NCBI RefSeq assembly: GCF_035917235.1
Contig: NZ_CP108423.1
Coordinates: 5,237,501-5,301,500 of the forward strand
Length of the DNA stretch: 64,000 bases
Reading direction: 5' to 3'
DNA from: Streptomyces sp. NBC_01294
Lineage (GTDB): Bacteria; Actinomycetota; Actinomycetes; Streptomycetales; Streptomycetaceae
The position numbers and the translations under genes were made by a program. A model generated the notes under the pieces. That model was not told the DNA's origin. It did no database searches and saw only the letters and a program-made list of their open reading frames with translations. Each line of letters starts with the position of its first letter. Positions within the stretch are counted from its first letter, which is position 1. Shown here one piece after another: positions 48,040-56,145 of this stretch.

Positions 48040-49317
48040 ATGACAGCAGCCATTGAGGGTAGCCCGTACATCGTGATCGTCGATGCCTATGCGGCAGTCC
48101 GTTCACTCGTTCTGGAATTCCGGGAGCAAGGGTGCTCCGTCGTCCGCGTGCAGAGCACGACCGACGTGCCGTTCGTCTACCGGTCGGCTCCTTTCGTCCC
48201 CGAGGACTTCGTCGCCGACATCGTCCACGACGGCGACCTGGCGGCCACGGTCGAGGCGGTGGCGGCCTTCGCCCCGCTCGCGGTGATCTCGGGGGGCGAG
48301 GTCGGGGTCGAGCTCGCGGACCTGCTGGCGGAGCGCCTGGGCCTGCCCGGCAACGGAACGGCCCTCAGCGCCGCCCGCCGCGACAAGCACCTGATGGTCG
48401 AGACCGTGCGCGCCGCCGGGCTCCGCGCGGCCCGCCAGCTGCGGGCCACCGACGCGGACGAACTCGCCGCCTGGCACCGCGGGCTCGGCGGGCGCGTCGT
48501 CGTGAAGCCGCCGCGCAGCGCGGGCAGCCAGGGGGTCTCCTTCTGCGACACCCCCGAGGAGTCCGTCGCCGCCTTCCTGGCCCTCGCCGACGCCGACGAC
48601 GTCTTCTCCCAGCCCAACAACGGGGCCGTGGCGCAGGAGTACCTGCCGGGCACCGAGTACATGGTGAACACGGTCAGCCGGGACGGCCGCCACCACGTGT
48701 GCGACGTCTGGCGGACCAGCCGGGTCAGCGCGAACGGGGTCGTCGACCTCTGCGACGCCCTCTCGCTGATCGACTCGGGGAGCCGGGTCGTCGAGCCCCT
48801 GACGGAGTACGCCTTCCAGGTCCTGGACGCCCTCGACATCCGGTACGGGCCGGCCCACCTGGAGATCAGGATGACCCCGACCGGGCCGTGCCTGGTGGAG
48901 GTCGGCGCCCGGATCGCCGGCGGCGGTATCCCGGCCGGCGCCGGCCTCGGCATCGGCGAGTCGCAACTGGAGTGGACCGTCGACGCCTACCTGCGGCCCG
49001 AGCGGTTCCACGCCCGGGCCGCGATCCCGTACGACGTGCGGCGCTACAGCGCGATCGCCGGCATGGTCTCGCCGGTGGAGGGCGTGCTCGGCGCGTACCG
49101 CGGCATCGAGGAGATCGAGGAGCTGGAGAGCTTCCACGCCCTGGCGACCCCGGTGAAACCGGGCCAGGAGATCCACCCGACGGTCGACGACCTCACCTAC
49201 CCGGTCATCGTGACGCTGCTGCACGACCTTGACGAGGTCGTGCAGCGCGACCTCAACACGATCCGCCACCTCGACGGCGCCGCGTTCTACGTCCTCGACC
49301 ACGCGGCCCGCGCCTGA
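48040..49317 (+). CDS. ATP-grasp ligase (amino acid/peptide ligase-like)
   Basis: The 425-residue enzyme has the ATP-grasp fold: an N-terminal YIVIVDAYAAVRSLVLEF domain, the ATP-binding Lys strand RVVVKPPRSAGSQGVSF, VAQEYLPGTEYMVNTVS, and metal-binding HLEIRMTPTGPCLVEVGAR. This resembles L-amino-acid ligases and the PGM1-type peptide ligases that join an amino acid to a peptide or amine through an acyl phosphate. ATG 48040 is chosen for alignment to the family start; ATG 47986 is possible but has no spacer to its GGAGG. Substrates may include the guanidino product of the amidinotransferase or the 19-residue peptide, which is speculation. Confidence 0.85.
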   Translation: MTAAIEGSPYIVIVDAYAAVRSLVLEFREQGCSVVRVQSTTDVPFVYRSAPFVPEDFVADIVHDGDLAATVEAVAAFAPLAVISGGEVGVELADLLAERLGLPGNGTALSAARRDKHLMVETVRAAGLRAARQLRATDADELAAWHRGLGGRVVVKPPRSAGSQGVSFCDTPEESVAAFLALADADDVFSQPNNGAVAQEYLPGTEYMVNTVSRDGRHHVCDVWRTSRVSANGVVDLCDALSLIDSGSRVVEPLTEYAFQVLDALDIRYGPAHLEIRMTPTGPCLVEVGARIAGGGIPAGAGLGIGESQLEWTVDAYLRPERFHARAAIPYDVRRYSAIAGMVSPVEGVLGAYRGIEEIEELESFHALATPVKPGQEIHPTVDDLTYPVIVTLLHDLDEVVQRDLNTIRHLDGAAFYVLDHAARA

Positions 49318-49346
49318 CCGGACGGGACGGACGGGACGGGCGGGCC

Positions 49347-49388
49347 GGCCGCACCCCGCCGGCCGCACCCCGCCGGCCGCACCCCGCC
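49347..49388. repeat. 14-bp tandem repeat, three copies
   Basis: GGCCGCACCCCGCC repeats perfectly at 49347, 49361 and 49375 in the spacer between the convergent ATP-grasp and PhyH genes, after a run of GACGG units. Confidence 0.9.
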
Positions 49389-49418
49389 GTTCGACCGCGG
49401 ATCCGCCGCAGTCGAACG

Positions 49419-50219
49419 TCACGGCCGGGCCGCGGCCGGCTCCCGCCGTGCCCAGGACGGCTGCGGCACCTTGTAGACGAAGCTGACGGCGGTGCGCGGC
49501 TCGGTCGCCGTCGTGTTGGGCGCCGAGCGGTGCAGCACCAGACCGTCGAACAGGACGGCCGAACCGGCGTCGAGGGGCATGGCGACCGGTTCGCCCGTCC
49601 TCGGCAGGTGCTCGTCCGCGACGTGCGGCTCCACCGCCCCCTCCCGCGGCGGCTCGCCCGGCAGGCGCTCGCGGTCCCCGGTGTGCGGGAGCAGCCCGAG
49701 CAGGTGTGAGCCGGGGAAGAACTCCAGGCAGCCGTTGCGCTCGGTGGCGGGTTCGAGGGCGATCCAGATCGTCACGATGCCCTGCTCCCGCGCGGCGAAG
49801 CCGGGCGGCGCGAAGGCCATGTCCTGGTGCCAGGGCTTCGCCGAGCCCACCACGGGCGGCTTCGCCCACAGGAAGGCGTTGATCAGCTCGCCCGGGCCGC
49901 CGGCCGCTCCGGCGACCAGCCCGTCGGCCAGCCCCAGCTCCCGCTGCACCGCGTCGAACTCGGGCACGTGCACGTGGATGCGGTCCGCCGACCGGAGCAC
50001 CCCCGTGAGGGCCCCGGCGCCGCCCTGCTGCCAGGCCGCCCATCCGCCGATGCCCGGCGCCTCCAGTACGAAGTCCCCGGTCGAGACCGTGCGCTCGCGC
50101 GTGAGCTCCTCCAGCCGGCCCACCGCGCCGCGGAGCCTCGCGAGCGCGTCGCCGCCGGCCAGCCCGGGGAGCCGTACGAACCCGTTCTCCCGCAGGTCAC
50201 GGGAATCGCTGTCAACCAT
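49419..50219 (-). CDS. Phytanoyl-CoA dioxygenase (PhyH) family Fe(II)/2-oxoglutarate oxygenase
   Basis: The 266-residue enzyme has the double-stranded beta-helix with iron ligands H-x-D in KPWHQDMAF and the distal His in LVLHRSAPNTT, with Arg in the 2-oxoglutarate site (TEPRTAVSF). Such enzymes hydroxylate or desaturate a small molecule, often an amino acid or polyketide. It is divergent from the 19-residue peptide gene and shares its promoter region. ATG 50219 has AAGGGACAG upstream. Confidence 0.9.
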   Translation of the reverse strand: MVDSDSRDLRENGFVRLPGLAGGDALARLRGAVGRLEELTRERTVSTGDFVLEAPGIGGWAAWQQGGAGALTGVLRSADRIHVHVPEFDAVQRELGLADGLVAGAAGGPGELINAFLWAKPPVVGSAKPWHQDMAFAPPGFAAREQGIVTIWIALEPATERNGCLEFFPGSHLLGLLPHTGDRERLPGEPPREGAVEPHVADEHLPRTGEPVAMPLDAGSAVLFDGLVLHRSAPNTTATEPRTAVSFVYKVPQPSWARREPAAARP

Positions 50220-50309
50220 TCTTCTGTCCCTTTCCTTACGTCCGGATCGCCGCGAACCTACTCCCACATATCGCAGAATGCTCTTTCTCTTCGTTCGCGG
50301 CGCCGGCCG

Positions 50310-50339
50310 TTGTCGCGTGTTCCGCGCCGTGCTTATGCT
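50310..50339 (+). promoter_or_regulatory. Candidate promoter of the peptide-led operon
   Basis: TTGTCG (50310-50315) and TATGCT (50334-50339) are spaced 18 bp, 57 bp ahead of the 19-codon gene in AT-richer DNA. They resemble a vegetative promoter. Confidence 0.5.
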
Positions 50340-50346
50340 TTCGGTC

Positions 50347-50368
50347 CATGAGGCCAGTAGGCCACATG
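50347..50368. promoter_or_regulatory. Operator-like inverted repeat at the peptide gene promoter
   Basis: CATGAGGCC (50347-50355) and GGCCACATG (50360-50368) form a 9-bp inverted repeat with one mismatch and a 4-bp centre. It lies just downstream of the candidate -10 box, where a repressor would block transcription start. Confidence 0.5.
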
Positions 50369-50395
50369 AGAACAACACGAAGAAGGGAGTGAAGA

Positions 50396-50455
50396 ATGAG
50401 CGACCGTGACTTTATCGAGACCCGTGACGCGCAGCAGGAGACCAGCAAGTGGTAG
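50396..50455 (+). CDS. 19-residue peptide (candidate precursor or scaffold peptide)
   Basis: The gene encodes MSDRDFIETRDAQQETSKW and stops at TAG. AAGGGAG sits 6 nt ahead of ATG 50396 and an in-frame TGA lies two codons upstream, so the start is fixed. The peptide is acidic (five D/E, three R/K) with no hydrophobic segment; its C-terminus is Ser-Lys-Trp. It has its own promoter and is followed by a strong hairpin, then by the HEAT/SUMF1 gene 77 bp on. I do not recognise a family. It could be a ribosomal precursor, a carrier peptide extended or modified at its C-terminus, or a leader peptide controlling readthrough. No leader of this size is in standard gene calls. Confidence 0.65.
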   Translation: MSDRDFIETRDAQQETSKW

Positions 50456-50475
50456 TCCGCTGATCAGCGAAATGC

Positions 50476-50509
50476 GCCGCCCGTACGGATCGAATTCCGT
50501 ACGGGCGGC
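50476..50509 (+). terminator. Hairpin between the peptide gene and the downstream operon
   Basis: GCCGCCCGTACGG (50476-50488) pairs perfectly with CCGTACGGGCGGC (50497-50509) around an 8-nt loop, followed by TCGTCGTCCT. It would end most transcripts after the peptide gene and allow partial readthrough, as is usual for highly expressed precursor peptides or attenuators. Confidence 0.65.
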
Positions 50510-50532
50510 TCGTCGTCCTGAGAGAGGTTGAG

Positions 50533-51900
50533 ATGGTAGGTAATCGCGTTTCACAAGTCATCGACATTCCCGCCGACATGCTGGTGATCGACGACTCCGC
50601 CGACGACCGCTACTGGGCGTCGGTGGAGCGTGTCGTCGCCCTGGCGGAGGAGAAGGGCCAGGCCGCCGACGGCGTGCCGCTGCTGGAGAGCCTCGTGGTC
50701 ACCCACCCGGAGTGGCCGGTGCGCGCCGGTGCGGTGCGGCTGCTGGCGAAGCATCACGCGGGCGCCCCCGCCGCCGACGCCGCCGTGGCCGCCGCGACGC
50801 ACGACACGGTCGACTGGGTCGCGTTCACCGCGCTCAAGGTCATCACGGAATACCGGATCGCCGCCGCGGTCCCCGACCTCATCCGCATCTCCGGCTGGCC
50901 CAGCAACTTCACCCGGCCCGACTGGGCCCGCAAGCCCGTCGGCTGCGGCGCGGCGCTGACCAAGCGCGCCCTCATCGCCGTCTTCGGCACCCGTGACCCC
51001 GCCGAACTCCGCCGTCTCGAGGACGAGTACTTCACCGAGATGCGGTCCAGGATCGAGGCCGCCCGCAAGCGCCCCCGGCGCAACGACGACGTCGTCCTGG
51101 TGCCGGGCGGACCGGCGATCATCGGCGCGAACGAGCAGCCGGACGCCTTCCGCATGGCGCAGGACGACACCACGCTGCGCGCCGAGGACGTGCCCGCCTT
51201 CCATATCGACCGCACCACCGTGACCAACGCGCGCTACCGCGAGTTCCTGGACGAGGTCGGCGACTCGGGCGGGTTCGACCACCCGGACCAGCCGCTGGAG
51301 CGCTCGCACCGTCCCGCGCACTGGCACGACCCGCGCTTCAACGCCCCCGAACTCCCCGTGGTCGGCATCGACTGGTACGACGCCCACGCCTTCGCGAAGT
51401 GGGCCGGCGGCTCGCTGCCCAGCGAGGCCCAGTGGGAGAAGGCCGCGCGCGGCGTGGACGGCCGCCGCTACCCGTGGGGCGAGGAGTGGGACCCCGACCG
51501 CGTGAACTACGTCGAGCGGTCGTTCGGCGAGGCCGTGGCCGACCTCGACTCCCTCGAAGCGCTGCTGGTCACCATCGAGCAGGGGGAGAACCCGGCCCGT
51601 CCGGTGCTGCCCGCGGACGCGCTGCCGCAGGGCGCCAGCCCGTACGGCGTGCTGCAGATGTCGGGGAACGTCTGGGAGCTGACCCGGACCAACTTCTACA
51701 CCGGCGAGGACATGGACCCCTTCTTCAAGGGACGCCACCCGCTGGACTTCATGAACCGCAAGGAGGCCTTCCACGTCCTGCGCGGCGGCACCTGGACCTC
51801 CCCGCCGGCCTGCCTGACCACGTTCTACCGGGGCAAGGACCTGATCACCGACCGGCACATGGAGGTCGGCTTCCGGTGCGTGTACGAGACGGCCGGCTGA
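50533..51900 (+). CDS. HEAT-repeat plus SUMF1 (FGE/EgtB-like) domain protein
   Basis: The 455-residue protein has an N-terminal helical HEAT-like region (about 35-135: PEWPVRAGAVRLLAKHH, VDWVAFTALKVITEYRI) and a C-terminal SUMF1 domain (about 190-455). The domain shows TTVTNARYREFLDEVG, VVGIDWYDAHAFAKWAGG, PSEAQWEKAARG, YPWGEEWDPDRVN, VLQMSGNVWELT, VLRGGTW and VGFRCV. The paired Cys that make formylglycine in true FGE are not present after RGGTW (TSPPACLTTFYRG has one Cys). No EgtB-type DinB His motif is seen. So it is a variant, possibly oxidising or binding the 19-residue peptide. ATG 50533 has AGAGAGG upstream; it overlaps the next gene by 1 nt. Confidence 0.82.
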   Translation: MVGNRVSQVIDIPADMLVIDDSADDRYWASVERVVALAEEKGQAADGVPLLESLVVTHPEWPVRAGAVRLLAKHHAGAPAADAAVAAATHDTVDWVAFTALKVITEYRIAAAVPDLIRISGWPSNFTRPDWARKPVGCGAALTKRALIAVFGTRDPAELRRLEDEYFTEMRSRIEAARKRPRRNDDVVLVPGGPAIIGANEQPDAFRMAQDDTTLRAEDVPAFHIDRTTVTNARYREFLDEVGDSGGFDHPDQPLERSHRPAHWHDPRFNAPELPVVGIDWYDAHAFAKWAGGSLPSEAQWEKAARGVDGRRYPWGEEWDPDRVNYVERSFGEAVADLDSLEALLVTIEQGENPARPVLPADALPQGASPYGVLQMSGNVWELTRTNFYTGEDMDPFFKGRHPLDFMNRKEAFHVLRGGTWTSPPACLTTFYRGKDLITDRHMEVGFRCVYETAG

Positions 51901-53306
51901 TGCGTCTGACATCGCTCGGCCACGCCGCGGTCCTGGTCGAGACGGGGACGGAGCGGATCCTCTTCGACCCGTGGCTCACCCAGCGCCTGGACCGCTTCTG
52001 GGAGCACCATCCGCCGCTCGAGGACGACCTGGTCCGCCGGGTCCTCGACGACGGCGTCGACTACGTGGTGCTCAGCCACCACCACTTCGACCACCACCAC
52101 TTCCCCTCGCTCGGCCGGCTGGTGGACGGCGCCGACGTCGACTTCGACGACAGCCCGCGCCAGAGCGCCGGCGTCACCTGCGTCTACCCCGCGGGCCCCG
52201 TCCCGCCGACGCTGACCGCCTCCGGCCTCGGCCACCAGGCGATCTCCTGGACGCTGCGCCGCTTCGGCTTCGAGCGGCTGCACCCGGTGACGCCCGGCGA
52301 CACCGTCACCCTGGGCGGGGCGACCCTGCGGACCTTCCCGTCCGCCGTCTCCTTCCCCGAGATGAGCGTGCTGGTGGAGACCGCGGAGGCGGCCGTCATG
52401 GTCTGCGGCGACGCGCTCCTGCACGAGGCGACCGTGGAGGCCTTCCGGCGCGAGGACGCGCCGCGGCTCGACGTCGTCCTGGTGCCCACGCACAGCATCT
52501 CGCCGCCCGGCGTGCTCACCGAACGCCGCCCGCTCACCGACCCGCAGGGCGTGCGTGCCCGCGCCGTCGCCAACTTCGACCGGTACGTGGACAGCCTCCC
52601 CGCCCGCCTGACGGTGCCCTCCTCCTTCGGCTGGCGCGTCAGCGGCGACACCGACCGCGACTACGACTGGTGCAACCGCACCATGTTCCCCTTCACCCCG
52701 GCCGAGGCCCTGGAGCGGCTGGCCGAGCGCGGCCGCGACGGCCTGCTCTGGGGCCCCGGCCAGGTCCTCTCCGTGGCCGACGGCGAGGCCGCCCTGGTCG
52801 ACGGGCCGGTCGCACCCGACGCGTACGACTTCGACGCGGTCTACGCCGCGGTGCGGCTCGACCCCGGTACCGTGGTGCCGCCCTTCGACGCCTCCCTCGA
52901 CCGGTACGGCAAACAGAGCCGTCCCGCCGAGGAGATGCTCCGCGAACTCCTCGACCTGCTCGTCGCCACGGACTACTGGTACCGGGCGCTCGACGACGGC
53001 GCCGGACGGCACGTCGTCTCGCTGTACGAGGACACGGGCGACGAGACCTCCTACCTCCTCGACCCGGTCTCCGGCCGGGTGACCGCACTCGGCGCGGGCC
53101 CCGCCCGCGACCACGTCACCGGCGCCGAGGGCTGGACCGAGACGGCGGCGAGCACCCTGGAGGCCCTGCTCGGCGCCGACCTCCTCTTCGGCAGCTCCTT
53201 CGGCCTGTGGGCCAGCGACGGCGTCCTGCTCTCCGCCGTCTTCCACCATCCGTCCTTCTACACCCGCCACGTCGAGCGGGAGCTCCGGGAGGCGAGCCGC
53301 GCATGA
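51900..53306 (+). CDS. Metallo-beta-lactamase-fold protein
   Basis: The 468-residue protein begins with a UlaG-like MBL domain: LTSLGHAAVLVETGTERILFDPWL, then the metal-binding H-x-H-x-D-H at 60-65 (SHHHFDHHH), and MVCGDALLHEATV with a second-site Asp. Beyond about residue 300 it carries an unusual C-terminal extension (FDAVYAAVRLDPGTVVPPFD to the end) not typical of small MBL hydrolases. Family members hydrolyse lactones, esters or phosphodiesters. ATG 51900 overlaps the previous stop (TGATG), and its stop overlaps the esterase start, so it is in a coupled operon. Confidence 0.85.
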   Translation: MRLTSLGHAAVLVETGTERILFDPWLTQRLDRFWEHHPPLEDDLVRRVLDDGVDYVVLSHHHFDHHHFPSLGRLVDGADVDFDDSPRQSAGVTCVYPAGPVPPTLTASGLGHQAISWTLRRFGFERLHPVTPGDTVTLGGATLRTFPSAVSFPEMSVLVETAEAAVMVCGDALLHEATVEAFRREDAPRLDVVLVPTHSISPPGVLTERRPLTDPQGVRARAVANFDRYVDSLPARLTVPSSFGWRVSGDTDRDYDWCNRTMFPFTPAEALERLAERGRDGLLWGPGQVLSVADGEAALVDGPVAPDAYDFDAVYAAVRLDPGTVVPPFDASLDRYGKQSRPAEEMLRELLDLLVATDYWYRALDDGAGRHVVSLYEDTGDETSYLLDPVSGRVTALGAGPARDHVTGAEGWTETAASTLEALLGADLLFGSSFGLWASDGVLLSAVFHHPSFYTRHVERELREASRA

Positions 53307-54316
53307 GCGAGGCCCCCGCAACAGTCGTGTTCGAGCACGAGAGCGACTGCCTGCGCGACAACCCGCTGGGCGACCCGTACCACCGCCGGGTCGAGGTGCA
53401 CCTGCCGCCGGGGTACGACGGCATCCGCCCGTTCCCCGTCGTCTACTGGCTGCCCGGCTTCGGCGCCCACCCCAGCCTCTCCGGCAGGGCCCTCGCCTTC
53501 GGCCCCTCCGTCGCCGACCGCCTCCGCGAGGCCATGACGGACCGCCGGGTGCCGCCCGCCCTGCTCGTCGTGCCCGACGGCACCACCGCCTACGGCGGCT
53601 CCCAGTACATCGACTCCGCATCCTCCGGCCGCTACGCCGGCCACCTCGCCGAGGTCGTCGCCGAGGTCGACCGGCGCTTCGCCACCCGGCCCGAGCCGCG
53701 CTGGCGCGCCGTCGGCGGCAAGTCCAGCGGCGGCTACGGCGCGCTCGTGGCCGGCATGACCTCGGACCTCTTCGGCTCGGTGATCGCCTGCTCGCCCGAC
53801 GCCGGGTTCGAGCACAGCTACCTGCCGCTCGTCCCGCGCGCCCTCGACACCATCAGGGCCGCCGGCGGCATGGACGCCCTGCTCGCCCGCCGCTCCACCG
53901 GCCCGATCGACGTCCCGTTCATGGTCGCCATGAGCATCATCGCGATGGGCATGTGCTACGCCGACGAGCCGTGGACCAGCCCGTCCGACGCGCTGCCCTG
54001 CGACCCCGAGACCGGCGTCTTCCGTGACGAGGTGTGGCAGCGCTGGCTCACCCACGACCCCGTGCGGATGCTGGACGACCACGCCGACGCGCTCGGCCGG
54101 CTCGACCACCTCCACCTGAGCGTCGGGCAGCGCGACGACTACGGCATGCACTGGGGCGCCCGCGCCCTGCACGCCGCCCTCGACGCCCACGGAGTGCCCC
54201 ACCAGTACCGGGAGCACGAGGGCGGCCACCACGGCATCGAGCACGTCTTCACCGACGCCCTGGCGGAACTCCGCCACGTCTGGGCGGAAAGGACGGTCGG
54301 CACGTGTGCGGTATAG
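53303..54316 (+). CDS. Esterase-D/PF00756-type alpha-beta hydrolase
   Basis: The 337-residue protein has VEVHLPPGYDGIRPFPVVYWLPGFGAH at the N-terminus, the nucleophile elbow GGKSSGGYGALVAGM (G-x-S-x-G), an acid in LSVGQRDDYGMH and catalytic His in GGHHGIEHVF. It is cytoplasmic in look (no signal peptide), so acyl transfer or ester hydrolysis on a biosynthetic intermediate is likely. ATG 53303 overlaps the MBL stop by 4 nt; its own stop lies 13 nt inside the AsnB-like gene. Confidence 0.88.
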   Translation: MSEAPATVVFEHESDCLRDNPLGDPYHRRVEVHLPPGYDGIRPFPVVYWLPGFGAHPSLSGRALAFGPSVADRLREAMTDRRVPPALLVVPDGTTAYGGSQYIDSASSGRYAGHLAEVVAEVDRRFATRPEPRWRAVGGKSSGGYGALVAGMTSDLFGSVIACSPDAGFEHSYLPLVPRALDTIRAAGGMDALLARRSTGPIDVPFMVAMSIIAMGMCYADEPWTSPSDALPCDPETGVFRDEVWQRWLTHDPVRMLDDHADALGRLDHLHLSVGQRDDYGMHWGARALHAALDAHGVPHQYREHEGGHHGIEHVFTDALAELRHVWAERTVGTCAV

Positions 54317-56145
54317 CGGGCTTCATCAGCCTCGACGGGCGGCGCGACCCCGCCTGGCTGGACGCCCTGGGCCGCACCATGACGCAGTCGATGGCCCACC
54401 GCGGCGAGGGCTCCTGCGCCCCGTACGTCTCCGACTGCGGCACCGTCATGCTCTGCGCCACCCGCCTCGCGATCCGCGACCGCTCCCACGCGGGCGACCA
54501 GCCCATGACCGACCCCACCGGCCGGATCGTCCTGGTCCACAACGGCGAGGTCTACGGCTCCCGCTCGCCCGCGCCGCCGCTGTGGCCGCGCCGCACCAGC
54601 TGCGACACCGAGTTCGTCCTCCAGCAGATCTGCCGCGAGGACGAGCCCGGCCCCGCGCTGCGGCCCCTCGACGGGATGTTCGCGCTCGCCTGGCACGACA
54701 CCACCACCGGCCGGGTCGTCCTCGCCCGCGACCACTTCGGCGTCAAGCCGCTGTTCTACGCCCACGTCGACGGCGGCCTGGTCTTCGCCTCCGAACAGGG
54801 CGTCCTGCTGCGCACCGGGCTGATCACCGCCGAGGTGGAGCCCGAGGAGTTCGTGCTGCGCTCCTGGATCCGGATGGACGCGGCCGACGACCACACCTGG
54901 CTGCGCGGGATCAGGTCCCTCCAGCCCGCCGAGTACCTGATCATCGACCGGCCGCACCTGCGCGCCCACCGCTACTGGAAGCCGATCTCCGTCGACGAGC
55001 CCATCGAGGCCGACGAGATCCGGGCCGCCTTCGACCGGGCGGTCGAGCAGCGGTCCGTCTCCGACGTGCCCCGGGCCGCCGTCCTCAGCGGCGGCGTCGA
55101 CAGCACCGCGATCGTCGCCGGCCTCACCGCGAACGGCACCCCGATCGACGGCTACGTCCTGCGCTACCAGGACGGCATCGGCGGCTCCGGCGACGACGTC
55201 ACCTACGCCACCGAGGTCGCGACACGCCTCGGCGTCCCGCTGACCGTCTGCGACCTCGACCAGAGCACGGCCGCACGCCTCGTCCCGGTCCTGCCCACCC
55301 GGCTGATGCGGCCGCTGCTGCACGGCGCCGAACTCGCCATGCACCACCTGTACGGCACCATCGCCGCCGACGGGAACGTGGTCGTCTACTCCGGGCACGG
55401 CGCCGACGAGCTCTGGGGCTACCAGGACGGCCGCTACTTCCCCGTCGTCGACCCCCTCGCCCCCACCTACATCCACGGGCGCCACTACCTGACCCACCTC
55501 CTGCACGCCGAGGAACGGCCCGTCTGGGCCCGGCTCGTCGGCTGGATGGCCCAGGAACTCGGCGTCGACATGACCGAGGTCACCGACCGGGTCTGGGCCC
55601 GCACCATGGACGAGTACCGGGCGCTGAAGACCGCGTCCCCGCTCAAGCGCGGCCGGCACCACCTCATGCGGCGCTTCCTCGTGTACGTCAACGACATGGT
55701 GGACGTCACCTCGGCGACCTTCACCCTGGAGGACCGGCCCGTCTTCCAGGACGTCACCCTCACCGAGCTGGCCTTCCGCTGCCCCGAGCACCTGAAGGAC
55801 ACCAACAAGCCCGGCACGCACAAGGGGCTCCTCAAGGCCGCGCTCGGCGACCTGCTGCCCGAATCGGTGCGGCTGCGCCGCAAGCAGGGCTTCCCCAGCC
55901 CCGCCGACCCCGGCTACGTCCGCCGGCTGACCGAACTCGCCGACGGCATCGGAACCCCCTTCGGGCTGCCGCCCGTTCCGGCCGCACTCCGCGCCGAACT
56001 CGGCGTCGGGGAATGGATGTTCCTGGCCTCCACCTCCGCCTGGCTCGACCACCTCGCGGAGTTCACGACCGATCCGAGGAGTCATGGTGAGCAGTTCCGT
56101 CCCGCAGTGGCGCTGGCAGATCCTGGGCAGCGCGGCCGATCTTGA
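54304..56145 (+). CDS. AsnB-like class II glutamine-dependent amidotransferase
   Basis: The 613-residue enzyme has the N-terminal glutaminase with catalytic C2 (MCGIAGFISLDG), binding residues in ATRLAIRD, VHNGEVYG and CDTEFVLQ, and a C-terminal synthetase with the PP-loop LSGGVDSTAIV and SGHGADELWGYQDG. It uses ATP and glutamine ammonia to amidate a carboxylate; homologues in pathways make amide starters (OxyD) or close rings (lasso cyclases). Which carboxylate is not readable. GTG 54304 starts inside the esterase end. Its own last 62 nt overlap the next gene. Confidence 0.9.
   Translation: MCGIAGFISLDGRRDPAWLDALGRTMTQSMAHRGEGSCAPYVSDCGTVMLCATRLAIRDRSHAGDQPMTDPTGRIVLVHNGEVYGSRSPAPPLWPRRTSCDTEFVLQQICREDEPGPALRPLDGMFALAWHDTTTGRVVLARDHFGVKPLFYAHVDGGLVFASEQGVLLRTGLITAEVEPEEFVLRSWIRMDAADDHTWLRGIRSLQPAEYLIIDRPHLRAHRYWKPISVDEPIEADEIRAAFDRAVEQRSVSDVPRAAVLSGGVDSTAIVAGLTANGTPIDGYVLRYQDGIGGSGDDVTYATEVATRLGVPLTVCDLDQSTAARLVPVLPTRLMRPLLHGAELAMHHLYGTIAADGNVVVYSGHGADELWGYQDGRYFPVVDPLAPTYIHGRHYLTHLLHAEERPVWARLVGWMAQELGVDMTEVTDRVWARTMDEYRALKTASPLKRGRHHLMRRFLVYVNDMVDVTSATFTLEDRPVFQDVTLTELAFRCPEHLKDTNKPGTHKGLLKAALGDLLPESVRLRRKQGFPSPADPGYVRRLTELADGIGTPFGLPPVPAALRAELGVGEWMFLASTSAWLDHLAEFTTDPRSHGEQFRPAVALADPGQRGRS

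Noticed and set aside
54304..56145. Lasso-peptide cyclase as the function of the AsnB-like gene
   Set aside because: It keeps the full glutaminase half with Cys2, whereas lasso cyclases usually have a changed N-terminal half, and there is no lasso leader peptidase or RRE protein nearby; the 19-residue peptide does not have a lasso-type core.
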